A DNA stretch of 54,033 nucleotides, taken from NCBI GenBank assembly GCA_002316675.1, contig DCDZ01000020.1:9219-63251 (forward strand), written 5' to 3'. Shown piece by piece: positions 40,654 through 48,581 of this stretch. Both the position numbers and the translations under genes were made by a program. Under the pieces are notes generated by a model that was not told where the DNA came from, made no database searches, and was given only the letters and a program-made list of their open reading frames with translations. The stretch is from Tyzzerella sp. UBA1042 (lineage in GTDB: Bacteria; Bacillota; Clostridia; Lachnospirales; Anaerotignaceae). Position 1 is the first letter of the stretch; each line of letters starts with the position of its first letter.

Positions 40654-40695
40654 TCCATACAATCGCATCTTACTTGTTCTGCGCCTTAGCTTAAC

Positions 40696-40750
40696 CAAAA
40701 TACAGAAGTATTTTGTATAAGAAAGGTGCCAGCCAAGCTGACACCTTTCT
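40696..40750 (-). terminator. Tandem hairpins ending the amino-acid ABC operon
   Basis: A 14-bp stem (40720-40733 with 40737-40750, one G-U on the minus-strand RNA) lies 15 bases past the ATPase stop, followed by a perfect 8-bp stem CAAAATAC/GTATTTTG (40696-40703 with 40708-40715). Confidence 0.75.
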
Positions 40751-40765
40751 AAATCTCACTAAATT

Positions 40766-41494
40766 CTACAGCACCTTATTTAAGAAATCCTGGGTTCTTT
40801 TGTTCTGGGGATTTCCAAAAACCTCTTCCGGTGTGCCTTCCTCTACGATGTAACCGCCATCCATAAAGATAACCCGATCGGCAACCTCACGGGCAAAGCC
40901 CATTTCATGGGTTACAACCACCATGGTCATGCCGTCCGCCGCCAGCTTTTTCATTACCTCTAATACCTCCCCGACCATTTCCGGGTCTAAGGCGGAGGTA
41001 GGTTCATCAAAAAGCATGATATCAGGCTCCATGGCCAACGCACGGGCAATGGCCACACGCTGCTGCTGCCCTCCGGAAAGATTCGCCGGATATTCCAAGG
41101 CTTTTTCTTCCAGGCCAACGGTGGAGAGAAGTGTCTGCGCTTTTTCTCTTGCCTTTGCCTTGGTCATCTTTTTCCGGTCTACAGGCGCCAGCATAATGTT
41201 TTCCAAGGCATTCAAATGTGGAAATAAGTTAAACTGCTGAAATACCATGCCGATATTTTCTCTAATTTTATTGATGTTTGAACCTTTTGCAGTCAAATCA
41301 TTATCATCAACAATTACAGTGCCGCCGCTGATTTCCTCCAAGCGATTCAAACAGCGTAAAAAAGTGCTTTTGCCGGAACCGGAAGGGCCGATCAGACAGA
41401 CTACTTCCCCTTCCTTCACCTCAAGGTCAATGCCTTTTAAAACCTCCAGATCGCCAAAGCTTTTTTGCAAGCCCTGCACCTTAACCTTTATCAT
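40766..41494 (-). CDS. Polar amino-acid ABC transporter ATP-binding protein
   Basis: A 242-residue GlnQ/HisP-type ATPase: Walker A GPSGSGKST, Q-loop MVFQQFNLFPH, signature LSGGQQQRVAIARAL, Walker B IMLFDEPTSALDPE and H-loop VVTHEMGFAREV. ATG 41494 has AGGAGG seven bases upstream and overlaps the permease stop by 14 bases. With the permease and lipoprotein upstream it completes a three-part importer. Which amino acid it carries is not determined; such systems take up glutamine, cystine, arginine or others. Confidence 0.95.
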   Translation of the reverse strand: MIKVKVQGLQKSFGDLEVLKGIDLEVKEGEVVCLIGPSGSGKSTFLRCLNRLEEISGGTVIVDDNDLTAKGSNINKIRENIGMVFQQFNLFPHLNALENIMLAPVDRKKMTKAKAREKAQTLLSTVGLEEKALEYPANLSGGQQQRVAIARALAMEPDIMLFDEPTSALDPEMVGEVLEVMKKLAADGMTMVVVTHEMGFAREVADRVIFMDGGYIVEEGTPEEVFGNPQNKRTQDFLNKVL

Positions 41495-42152
41495 TTGCCA
41501 GCCTCCTTTCGATGATCTGCCCAACCTTTGTCAGAATCACGATCACAACATAATACATTGCGCCGATAATGGCATAGGTCTCAAAGCCACGAAAGTTTCT
41601 GGACACAATCAGATTGCCTTGACGCATCAATTCTCCGCAACCGATGGTGGAAAGAATTGCCGTATCCTTCAACGTAATAATAAACTGATTCACAATCGAA
41701 GGAATGACGATACGAAACGCCTGGGGCAAAACAATCTTTCTCATAGCAACACCATAGGGCAGCCCAAGGCTTCTGGCCGCTTCCATCTGCCCTTTATTGA
41801 CAGCCATAATGCCGCTGCGGAATATTTCAGATAAATATGCACCCGCATTTAAGCAAAGCACAATTACCGCCGCATCAAAGGTCGCAATTGTAATTTTCAG
41901 AACTGTAGGAATGGCAAAGTAAATGAATACCGCCTGCACCATCAAAGGGGTTCCTCGAATCAAACTGAGATAGATGCCGGAAAATACATTCAGCACCTTT
42001 ATTTTAGAGATTGTGAGCATACAGGAAAAGACGCCTATGATCAAAGCCAAGAAGAGGGACAAAATGGTCATCCGCAATGTCAGGGAAAGCCCCATGAAAA
42101 GCTGAGGGAGAATCCCTGTTGCATACTCAATAAAATTAGATAGTTTATTCAT
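41481..42152 (-). CDS. Polar amino-acid ABC transporter permease
   Basis: A 223-residue HisM/GlnP-type permease with about five membrane segments. The LSLTLRMTILSLFLALIIG opening is typical, and the EAA loop that docks with the ATPase is EAARSLGLPYGVAMRKIVLPQAFR. It lies between the binding-protein and ATPase genes in the usual order. Confidence 0.95.
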   Translation of the reverse strand: MNKLSNFIEYATGILPQLFMGLSLTLRMTILSLFLALIIGVFSCMLTISKIKVLNVFSGIYLSLIRGTPLMVQAVFIYFAIPTVLKITIATFDAAVIVLCLNAGAYLSEIFRSGIMAVNKGQMEAARSLGLPYGVAMRKIVLPQAFRIVIPSIVNQFIITLKDTAILSTIGCGELMRQGNLIVSRNFRGFETYAIIGAMYYVVIVILTKVGQIIERRLANDKG

Positions 42153-42183
42153 AAAGCTTGCTCCTTAGTGCATTTTTTAAAAA

Positions 42184-42984
42184 TTACTTTTGAATATAAT
42201 TGTCTAAAATTTCCTGATACTTTCCGCTTTCCTTCAAGTTTGCAAGACCTTGATTAAACATATCCAACAGCTCTGTATTTTTTTCCTTGCCTACCGCAAA
42301 GCCGTAAGAGCTGCCCTGCTCCATGTCGGTAACCATCTTCAACTCCACGCCCTGTGTGATTGCATAGCCGATAACAGGATAATCCTCAAAACAAGCAGCG
42401 CTGTTGCCGGACATAACATCCATATACATTGCACTGGAATCATCAAAGGTTACTGTGGTAAAGCCATACTCCGCCTTGATGGACTCTGCAAAGGCAGCAC
42501 CCTCAGTACCAATTTTAATTGCCACCGTTTTTCCGGATAAATCCTCATATCCCTGAATCTCTTCGTTGCTTTTTGCAATACCCATAACCACGCCGCTGTC
42601 AAAATAGGGATCTGAAAAATCAAATTTTTCCTGTCTTTCCGGATTAATGCTCATGCCCGCAATCACAGCGTCAGCCTGCCCTGCCTCTAAGGCCTGCACT
42701 GCCGCGTTGAAGCCCAAAGGATTCAATTCATAGATAAAGCCCTGATCCTCGGCAATGGCTGCCAATAAGTCTAAGTCAATGCCTACATATTCACCGGCCT
42801 CATTTTGAAATTCAAAAGGTGCAAAGGTTGTGTCTGTAGCAATGGAATAGGTTTTTGTTTCCGCAGGCTCACCCGCAGGCTCTTCTTTGCCACCACTGCC
42901 TGTGTCGCTTCCGCCGCAAGCTGCTAACCCTGCTACCATAGCGAATGCCATTGCAGCTACACTTACTTTTTTAAATAAATTCAT
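42184..42984 (-). CDS. Amino-acid ABC transporter substrate-binding lipoprotein
   Basis: A 266-residue lipoprotein. The signal ends in GLAAC, so Cys22 should be lipidated. The SBP_bac_3 domain has TTFAPFEFQNEAGEYVGIDLD, QAGQADAVIAGMSINPERQE and LSGKTVAIKIGTEGAAFAES. I chose ATG 42984 (MNLFKKVS) with GGGAGG upstream; the longer frame through 43269 runs over the deoC gene's end and is not real. The first gene of the transporter operon, it is preceded by a possible terminator after deoC. Confidence 0.94.
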   Translation of the reverse strand: MNLFKKVSVAAMAFAMVAGLAACGGSDTGSGGKEEPAGEPAETKTYSIATDTTFAPFEFQNEAGEYVGIDLDLLAAIAEDQGFIYELNPLGFNAAVQALEAGQADAVIAGMSINPERQEKFDFSDPYFDSGVVMGIAKSNEEIQGYEDLSGKTVAIKIGTEGAAFAESIKAEYGFTTVTFDDSSAMYMDVMSGNSAACFEDYPVIGYAITQGVELKMVTDMEQGSSYGFAVGKEKNTELLDMFNQGLANLKESGKYQEILDNYIQK

Positions 42985-43098
42985 TTTACTTCCTCCCTTT
43001 TTTCTTTTTGCATAATTTTTATGCGAATACCGCTTCCGCAGTATTTTCATACGGTACTTACTATATGAACGGACACTTTGCATACGGCCCTGCCCAAA

Positions 43099-43127
43099 GC
43101 AGCACAGGCCTTCCGGGTAAGTGCTGC
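43099..43127 (-). terminator. Hairpin after deoC
   Basis: Perfect 7-bp stem GCAGCAC (43099-43105) / GTGCTGC (43121-43127) only three bases past the deoC stop, with tail TTTGGG. It could be a weak terminator or an mRNA-stabilising hairpin before the transporter genes. Confidence 0.45.
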
Positions 43128-43129
43128 AA

Positions 43130-43780
43130 TCAGCGTTTGACCAGCATTCCCAGCAGGGAACTGCTGCCCAAACGATCAGCCCCGGCCTGCAAGAAATCCG
43201 CCGCCTCCCGAACGCTTTGAATGCCCCCGGCGGCTTTGATTTTTGTATCATTGCTGATATGCTGTGCAAACAAGCAAACGTCCTCTATAGTTGCACCGCC
43301 ATGGCTAAATCCTGTGCTTGTCTTGATATAATCCCCCCGGGATTTGCTTACCACTTGGCAAAGGCGGATTTTTTCTTCCTCCGTAAGCAAACAGGCTTCC
43401 ACAATCACTTTCAGTATTTTTTCACCGCAGGCTTCCTTTACCGCATTGATCTCCTGCAAAATATCTTTATATAAGCCTTCTTTTACCCAGCCTATATTAA
43501 TCACCATATCGATTTCGTCGGCACCGTTTTTTACCGCATCCTCCGCCTCAAAAACCTTTACGGCAGTGGTTTGATAGCCATTGGGGAAACCGATGACAGT
43601 ACAAATAGCAATTCTTCCCACTACAAAAGAGGACGCTTTGGCAACAAAAGACGGCGGGATACAAACCGATGCAGTTTTTTGTTCTATTCCTTCTTTGCAT
43701 ATTTCCATGATTTGCTTCCAAATAGCATCTTGTTTCAGCAATGTATGGTCAATATGCGCCAATATAAGCTTTTCTTCCAT
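43130..43780 (-). CDS. deoC: Deoxyribose-phosphate aldolase
   Basis: A 216-residue class I aldolase splitting 2-deoxyribose 5-phosphate into glyceraldehyde 3-phosphate and acetaldehyde. Key parts are the N-terminal HIDHTLLK, the Schiff-base Lys in DYIKTSTGFSHGGAT and the phosphate site IKAAGGIQSVREA; another conserved Lys lies in LKVIVEACLL. Its start has AAGGAGG six bases before ATG 43780. The gene has its own promoter and no other nucleoside-catabolic gene beside it. Confidence 0.95.
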   Translation of the reverse strand: MEEKLILAHIDHTLLKQDAIWKQIMEICKEGIEQKTASVCIPPSFVAKASSFVVGRIAICTVIGFPNGYQTTAVKVFEAEDAVKNGADEIDMVINIGWVKEGLYKDILQEINAVKEACGEKILKVIVEACLLTEEEKIRLCQVVSKSRGDYIKTSTGFSHGGATIEDVCLFAQHISNDTKIKAAGGIQSVREAADFLQAGADRLGSSSLLGMLVKR

Positions 43781-43810
43781 GGTATCCTCCTTGGTTTTAT
43801 ACATTCAAAA

Positions 43811-43839
43811 AGTATAACACAATTCATGTATGACAGCAA
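43811..43839 (-). promoter_or_regulatory. Sigma-A promoter for deoC
   Basis: Minus-strand TTGCTG (43834-43839), 17-base spacer, TATACT (43811-43816), about 30 bases before the ATG. Confidence 0.65.
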
Positions 43840-44034
43840 TGTTGTTTTTTCAATCGTTTCACCACTTTTTTTTTATAGATAATTCTAATTAATCAGAGTT
43901 TTCCATCATTCAATCAATTCTTCCTCTGGCCTTTGAATGCCCATTCTCCCTTGATAGACATTTCTCTTCTTTCCCAAAGGAGGCCAGATTGGCATTTTCT
44001 TTGCCAAAGCACCGTGAATTTCAGCCCACAGCAA
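43840..44034 (-). other. Unexplained spacer, possible short ORF or gene remnant
   Basis: Between the deoC promoter and the terminator of the orphan lipoprotein gene, the minus strand has an open frame of about 44 codons ending at TGA 43906-43908, with an internal ATG at 43995 (start MPIWPPLGKKRNVYQG, 29 codons) but no ribosome binding site. The same stretch has hairpins (TTGGCA/TGCCAA at 43989-43994 and 44002-44007). I see no homology and do not call a gene. Confidence 0.25.
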
Positions 44035-44070
44035 AAAAGCCTATCACACTTTAGCGTATGATAAGCTTTT
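44035..44070 (-). terminator. Terminator of the orphan substrate-binding lipoprotein gene
   Basis: Twelve-base arms 44035-44046 and 44059-44070 pair with one G-U, and the minus-strand end runs into six T. Strong intrinsic terminator. Confidence 0.8.
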
Positions 44071-44132
44071 ATCTTCTAGCCAGCAGATTCCTGTTTCATT
44101 TTCGCAGCCATAAAACAATGATGATATCTTTT

Positions 44133-44942
44133 TTATACACGGTCATCGTGGATATAGGTGTCTATAATTTTCTGGTACGTTCCGTCTTCTCTTAAATTCT
44201 CCAAACCGTTGTTAAATAACTCTATAAGCTCGGGGTTCTGCCCCTTGGGCACTGCAAATCCATAAGGACTCCTTTCTTCCACATCGGAAATGATTTTTAA
44301 TTCCATCCCTCTGGAAATTAAATAGCCAATTACGGGATAATCCTCAAATAGCGCCTGGCTGTTCCCCTCCAATACATCCCTGTAGACCTCGTTAAACTCA
44401 TTGAATGTAACAACCTCGAAGCCATATACATCTTTAATGGACTCGGCATAGGCTTCCGCCTGCGTTCCCAAAGCAACGGCAACGGCAACTCTTTTTCCGC
44501 TTAAATCCTCAAAGGTTCTGATGTCACTTCGGGCAGCCGGTACTGCCAAAACAATGCCCCCGTCCAAATATGGGGCAGAGTAGTCATAATACTCTCGGCG
44601 TTCCTCTGTTATGCTGATGCCGCCCATGGCAGCATCCACCTCTCCCACCGCCAAGGCCTGCAGCATATCATTAAAGGTTAAATGCACCAGTTCGTATTCA
44701 AAGCCTTGATCCTTTGCAATGGCTTCCAACAAGTCTATATCGATACCCACATATTCCCCTTGGGCATTTTGAAATTCAAAGGGCTCAAACCTTGTATTTG
44801 TTGCTATGATATATTTCTCGGGGGCTGCCTCGTCATTCTCCGTGCTATTTGCGCTGATGGTCACTTTTTTGCCGCAGGCTGTAACAGCGGCAATCATAAC
44901 AAATACAGAGAGTCCTATGCAAATTTTTTTCAAAAGAAACAT
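44133..44942 (-). CDS. Orphan amino-acid substrate-binding lipoprotein
   Basis: A 269-residue lipoprotein with the cleavage site AAVTAC (Cys23). It is a close paralogue of the transporter's own binding protein at 42184-42984: compare TRFEPFEFQNAQGEYVGIDID here with TTFAPFEFQNEAGEYVGIDLD there, and SQALFEDYPVIGYLISRGME with SAACFEDYPVIGYAITQGVE. Both share the length and the SBP_bac_3 layout. There is no permease or ATPase beside it, and it has its own terminator, so it may feed the neighbouring transporter with another ligand, or act in sensing. AGGAGG precedes the ATG. Confidence 0.92.
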   Translation of the reverse strand: MFLLKKICIGLSVFVMIAAVTACGKKVTISANSTENDEAAPEKYIIATNTRFEPFEFQNAQGEYVGIDIDLLEAIAKDQGFEYELVHLTFNDMLQALAVGEVDAAMGGISITEERREYYDYSAPYLDGGIVLAVPAARSDIRTFEDLSGKRVAVAVALGTQAEAYAESIKDVYGFEVVTFNEFNEVYRDVLEGNSQALFEDYPVIGYLISRGMELKIISDVEERSPYGFAVPKGQNPELIELFNNGLENLREDGTYQKIIDTYIHDDRV

Positions 44943-45180
44943 TTCAAAAGCCTCCTATCTTTTATACAGTAATTCCCATCCTCCGATGATTTTCAAACAA
45001 AAAATATCCCGCCCTCTTATTTCAAAATATCTCTATGTAGTTTTTCAAAACTTCCACTCACGATTGCATAATACATCATTATATTATCGTATGTTCCTAC
45101 CAAAAAAGTATGTTATTTTTCAGTTTGACAGCTTACTTTGAAAACGCCCCTTGCTTTTGGTATGTTTATTTTTTCTAACT
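44943..45180 (-). other. Upstream region of the orphan lipoprotein gene
   Basis: AT-rich spacer that must hold its promoter. A perfect TATAAT lies on the minus strand near 45076-45081, but with only TTTTTG at the -35 distance. No gene is seen. Confidence 0.35.
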
Positions 45181-45238
45181 AAAAAAGCCCTAGGGCAAAA
45201 TCCGCAGTGGGAAACCACGGACGCCATAGGGCTTTTTT
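45181..45238 (-). terminator. Large branched terminator downstream of ispH-rpsA
   Basis: AAAAAAGCCCTA (45181-45192) pairs perfectly with TAGGGCTTTTTT (45227-45238). The 34-base interior holds a second hairpin, TCCG-CA-GTGG-GAAA-CCAC-GGA (about 45201-45221). It has U-runs on both strands. A further hairpin AAAGGCA/TGCCTTT lies at 45243-45273, nearer to rpsA. Confidence 0.8.
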
Positions 45239-45317
45239 GAGGAAAGGCATCAACCTGTGACCTGTGTGCCTTTGTATATAATTTATTGTTTCATAACACA
45301 ATTTCTTAGATTGCCGA

Positions 45318-47300
45318 TTATGCCTCTGTTTCAACAGCAGCTTCTTCTGCAGATGCTTCTGCTGCTTCTTCCACAGGTGCTTCTGCCTGTCTCTTGGAAA
45401 GGCTAATCTTTTTCTGGTCTGCGTTTACTTCAAGAACCTTAACGTTGATGATCTGGCCAACCTTTAATTCATCCTCAGGCTTCACCACGTGCTTGTTTGC
45501 GATCTGAGAGATATGTACCAGACCGTCAACACCGGGTTCCAACTCAACAAATGCACCGAAGGGTACCATACGAACAACCTTACCCTCAACAATAGAGCCA
45601 ACTGCGTATTTTTCAACAGCAAGGTTCCAAGGGTTCTTTTCTTTATCCTTCAGGGAAAGGCTGATTTTGCCTTTTTCCTTATCCACATCTAAAACGAAGA
45701 CTTCAACTGTCTGGCCTTCCTTCAAAACTTCCTTAGGATTGCTGATTCTGCCCCAGCTCATCTCGGAAATATGAATCAAACCGTCAACGCCGCCCAAATC
45801 AACAAATGCGCCGAAGTCAGTCAATCTGCTTACCTTGCCCGTTACCTTGGAGCCGGCTTCGATGGTTGCGAACAATGCGGCTCTCTTTTCGCCGATTTCC
45901 TTTTCAACCAAAGCTTTTCTGCCGCCGATGATACGGCGTTTTACTCTATCCATTTCAATAATATTGAAGTCTAAATCCTTACCTTTGAAAACGCTTAAAT
46001 CTTCAATAAATCTATTTGAAACCTGAGAAGAGGGGATGAATACTCTTACGCCGTTTACAACTGCGATTAAGCCGCCCTTAACAACCTCTGTTACCAAACC
46101 GGTAACAATAGATTTTTCGTTGAAAGCCACTTCGATCTCTTCCATACCCTTCTGCGCTTCAATACGCTTCTTGGAAAGAAGAACATTACCGTCGCCGTCG
46201 TTTACACGAACTACAAATACTTCAATCTCATCTCCGGGCTGAACTTCTTCACTGGGGAGCACTGTGGGATCACCACTAAACTCGCCTCTGGGGATAACAC
46301 CATCGGACTTATAGCCGAGATTCACAGAAACCTCTTCGTTTACCACCTGAATGATGGTGCCTTTTACAACATCACCTGTATGCAGGGTAACGAGAGAGTC
46401 TTCCAACATCTGTTCAAATGAAATTTCCTCACTTCCTCCTAAATTTTGTACTGCATTGTCAAATGCTTCACTCATAGTAACAACTACCTCCTTAATTATT
46501 GCAGGTGGTGTAGACGCACCCGCAGTTATACCTATTTTATCATTCTTTGAAAAATTATTCAACACCAAATCACAAATTGTTTCAATGTGAACAGTATTCT
46601 CACAATTTTTTCTGCAAATCTCCACCAGCTTCTGGGTATTGGAGCTTTTTTTGTCGCCTATGACAATCATTTTGTCAATATTTTGTGATAAGTCCGCCGC
46701 TTCGGCCTGCCTTTTCTCCGTAGCGGAGCAGATTGTGTTAAATACCTCAAGATGAATATTTTTCTTCTTTAATTCCGCCACGATCCGGTCAAATAAACTC
46801 CGGCGGAAGGTAGTCTGCACCACAATGGTATAGTCTGCCCCCATCTGCAAATCCAATGCGGCGGCTTCCTCCGGAGTTTCAATAATCATTGCCGCATTCT
46901 GGCACCAGCCGTTCAGCCCAATAACCTCTGGGTGGCGGCTGTCGCCGGCAATCAGAATCCCTCTTTGCAAAGCATGGTGCTCCTTCACAATGCTATGAAT
47001 TTTTTTTACAAAAGGGCAGGTGCCGTCAACAAGCCCCAGCCCTCGTTCCTCCAGTACATCATAAACCGCTCTTCCCACACCGTGAGAACGCACCAAAACA
47101 GTACCCTCCCGGATACCCTCCAAGCTCTCTATAATTGTAAGACCTTTTTTTGCCAAATCTCCCGTGACTTCCTTATTATGGATCAACGGGCCGTAGGAAT
47201 AGGTTTTTTCGTTCTTTTCTATTTGATTGTACGCCATTTCAATGGCTCTTTTTACACCAAAACAAAACCCTGCGGATTGGGCTACTATTATTTTGCTCAT
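45318..47300 (-). CDS. ispH: IspH-ribosomal protein S1 fusion
   Basis: A 660-residue fusion. Residues 1 to about 280 are 4-hydroxy-3-methylbut-2-enyl diphosphate reductase (IspH/LytB), the last step of the non-mevalonate isoprenoid route, with the [4Fe-4S] ligands Cys13 (SAGFCFGVKRAI), Cys95 (GTCPFVKKIH) and Cys191 (NTICSATEKRQ). The rest has four S1 RNA-binding repeats, for example GKVSRLTDFGAFVDLGGVDG and GKVVRMVPFGAFVELEPGVDG, and a Glu/Ala-rich end. This fusion is characteristic of Clostridia. The first S1 repeat is the most diverged. Its ATG overlaps the plsC stop by four bases, showing coupling. Confidence 0.96.
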   Translation of the reverse strand: MSKIIVAQSAGFCFGVKRAIEMAYNQIEKNEKTYSYGPLIHNKEVTGDLAKKGLTIIESLEGIREGTVLVRSHGVGRAVYDVLEERGLGLVDGTCPFVKKIHSIVKEHHALQRGILIAGDSRHPEVIGLNGWCQNAAMIIETPEEAAALDLQMGADYTIVVQTTFRRSLFDRIVAELKKKNIHLEVFNTICSATEKRQAEAADLSQNIDKMIVIGDKKSSNTQKLVEICRKNCENTVHIETICDLVLNNFSKNDKIGITAGASTPPAIIKEVVVTMSEAFDNAVQNLGGSEEISFEQMLEDSLVTLHTGDVVKGTIIQVVNEEVSVNLGYKSDGVIPRGEFSGDPTVLPSEEVQPGDEIEVFVVRVNDGDGNVLLSKKRIEAQKGMEEIEVAFNEKSIVTGLVTEVVKGGLIAVVNGVRVFIPSSQVSNRFIEDLSVFKGKDLDFNIIEMDRVKRRIIGGRKALVEKEIGEKRAALFATIEAGSKVTGKVSRLTDFGAFVDLGGVDGLIHISEMSWGRISNPKEVLKEGQTVEVFVLDVDKEKGKISLSLKDKEKNPWNLAVEKYAVGSIVEGKVVRMVPFGAFVELEPGVDGLVHISQIANKHVVKPEDELKVGQIINVKVLEVNADQKKISLSKRQAEAPVEEAAEASAEEAAVETEA

Positions 47301-47893
47301 AGATTAACCTTCATCTCCCGGACTCTTTCCATAATTTTTTCTGTAATTTCTTCCATCAGCGCAGTGGTAATGCGCAGGCCCCGGTATTCCTCCAGCATCA
47401 TCGGCGCACCGAATTCGATCCGCACCTCGGAGCGAAACTTATAAGTGCCGGAAATTGTCACGGGAATCACAGGGGCATTCCCCTTTAAGGCAAACATGGC
47501 AACCCCTGCCTTTGCCGCCTTTGCTTCCCCTTCCTTCACCCGGGTTCCCTCGGCAAAAATACCCAAAAGTTCTCCGCCCTTTAACACATTGATGGCAGTT
47601 TTAAAGGCCTTCATATCCATCACCGCTTCACGATCCACGGGAAATGCGTGCAAATGCCGCAGCAGGGCACCAAGAATTTTATTGTGAAACAGCTCCTTTT
47701 TGGCGATATACCGGGGCAGCCGGTCCAAATAGACCGCCATGGTTAGTGGGTCATAATTGCTGATATGATTACAGCAAAGCACCCCGTTGCCTACTTTGGG
47801 CACATTCTCTTTTCCCACAATGGTAACCTTAAACATGATTGTATAATATATTTTTATGATAGCCTTGACAAAAGGATATAAAGACATATTCAC
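47297..47893 (-). CDS. plsC: 1-acyl-sn-glycerol-3-phosphate acyltransferase (PlsC family)
   Basis: A 198-residue membrane-associated acyltransferase that makes phosphatidate from lysophosphatidate. The catalytic NHx4D motif is CCNHISNYDPL and the substrate motif is FAEGTRVKEG; VIPVTISGTYKF is the later conserved block. An N-terminal hydrophobic stretch anchors it. It overlaps both neighbours by four bases (cmk before, ispH-rpsA after), the usual Firmicutes cmk-plsC-ispH order. Confidence 0.93.
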   Translation of the reverse strand: MNMSLYPFVKAIIKIYYTIMFKVTIVGKENVPKVGNGVLCCNHISNYDPLTMAVYLDRLPRYIAKKELFHNKILGALLRHLHAFPVDREAVMDMKAFKTAINVLKGGELLGIFAEGTRVKEGEAKAAKAGVAMFALKGNAPVIPVTISGTYKFRSEVRIEFGAPMMLEEYRGLRITTALMEEITEKIMERVREMKVNL

Positions 47894-48567
47894 ACCTCCC
47901 CTATTTTTTCCCGCACAATGTCCAAAATTTTTTCCACCGCTTCCTCAATCGAAAGCTTTGTTGTATCCAAGCAAACCGCCTCCGCCGCTTTGCGCAAAGG
48001 GCTGTGCTTGCGGTTCATATCATTTTCATCCCGCTGTTTGATTTCCGCTTCCACCTCTGCAAAGGAGGGACATTCCCCTTTTGCTTCCAGCTCCTGCATA
48101 CGGCGCTTTGCCCTTTCCTCCACGCCGGCGTCCATATAAATTTTCACCTCGGCTTGGGGAAGCACGCAGGTGCCGATGTCCCTGCCGTCCATCACCACAG
48201 CGGCTTTCTCCGCCATTTTCCGCTGCATTTCCGCCAATTTTTCACGCACCCCGTGTATCACAGCAACCTGGGAAGCCCCCCGGCCGATTTCTTGACTTCT
48301 GATTTCTTCTGTAATATCCTTGCCGTCTAAAAAAACCCGCTGTCCTGCTTCCGTGGGCTGAAGCTCTAATTCCAGATTCTCCAGTACGGCTAAAACCGTC
48401 CCTTCCTCAGAACAATCCACCCCCTTTTGTATACAAGCGTATGCAACACCACGATACATGGCACCGGTATCCACATAAAGGATGCCCAATTTCTTGGCGA
48501 CCACCTTCGCAACGGTACTTTTGCCTGAGCCCGCAGGGCCGTCTACAGCAATGGCAATCTTTTTCAT
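47890..48567 (-). CDS. cmk: Cytidylate kinase
   Basis: A 225-residue (d)CMP kinase. P-loop VDGPAGSGKSTVAK, YVDTGAMYRGVAY, GRGASQVAVIHGVRE, VMDGRDIGTCVLP, and the lid-like KRRMQELEAKGE are visible. ATG 48567 (MKKIAIAVDG) has AGGAGG seven bases upstream; ATG 48573 is too near the site and the frame goes to 48585. It is fifteen bases downstream of the HI0933-type gene. Confidence 0.95.
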   Translation of the reverse strand: MKKIAIAVDGPAGSGKSTVAKVVAKKLGILYVDTGAMYRGVAYACIQKGVDCSEEGTVLAVLENLELELQPTEAGQRVFLDGKDITEEIRSQEIGRGASQVAVIHGVREKLAEMQRKMAEKAAVVMDGRDIGTCVLPQAEVKIYMDAGVEERAKRRMQELEAKGECPSFAEVEAEIKQRDENDMNRKHSPLRKAAEAVCLDTTKLSIEEAVEKILDIVREKIGEV

Positions 48568-48581
48568 TTCCATTCCTCCTG

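Noticed and set aside
41247..41834. Plus-strand open frame of 195 codons opposite the ABC genes
   Set aside because: It spans two well-supported genes in antisense and has no protein-like conserved motif.
42985..43269. N-terminal extension of the transporter lipoprotein frame
   Set aside because: It would overlap deoC and remove the lipoprotein signal; ATG 42984 with GGGAGG is clearly the start.
45181..45238. Riboswitch or other known structured RNA
   Set aside because: The hairpin has internal structure, but I cannot match it to a known riboswitch consensus, and its position after rpsA with U-runs on both strands fits a terminator.
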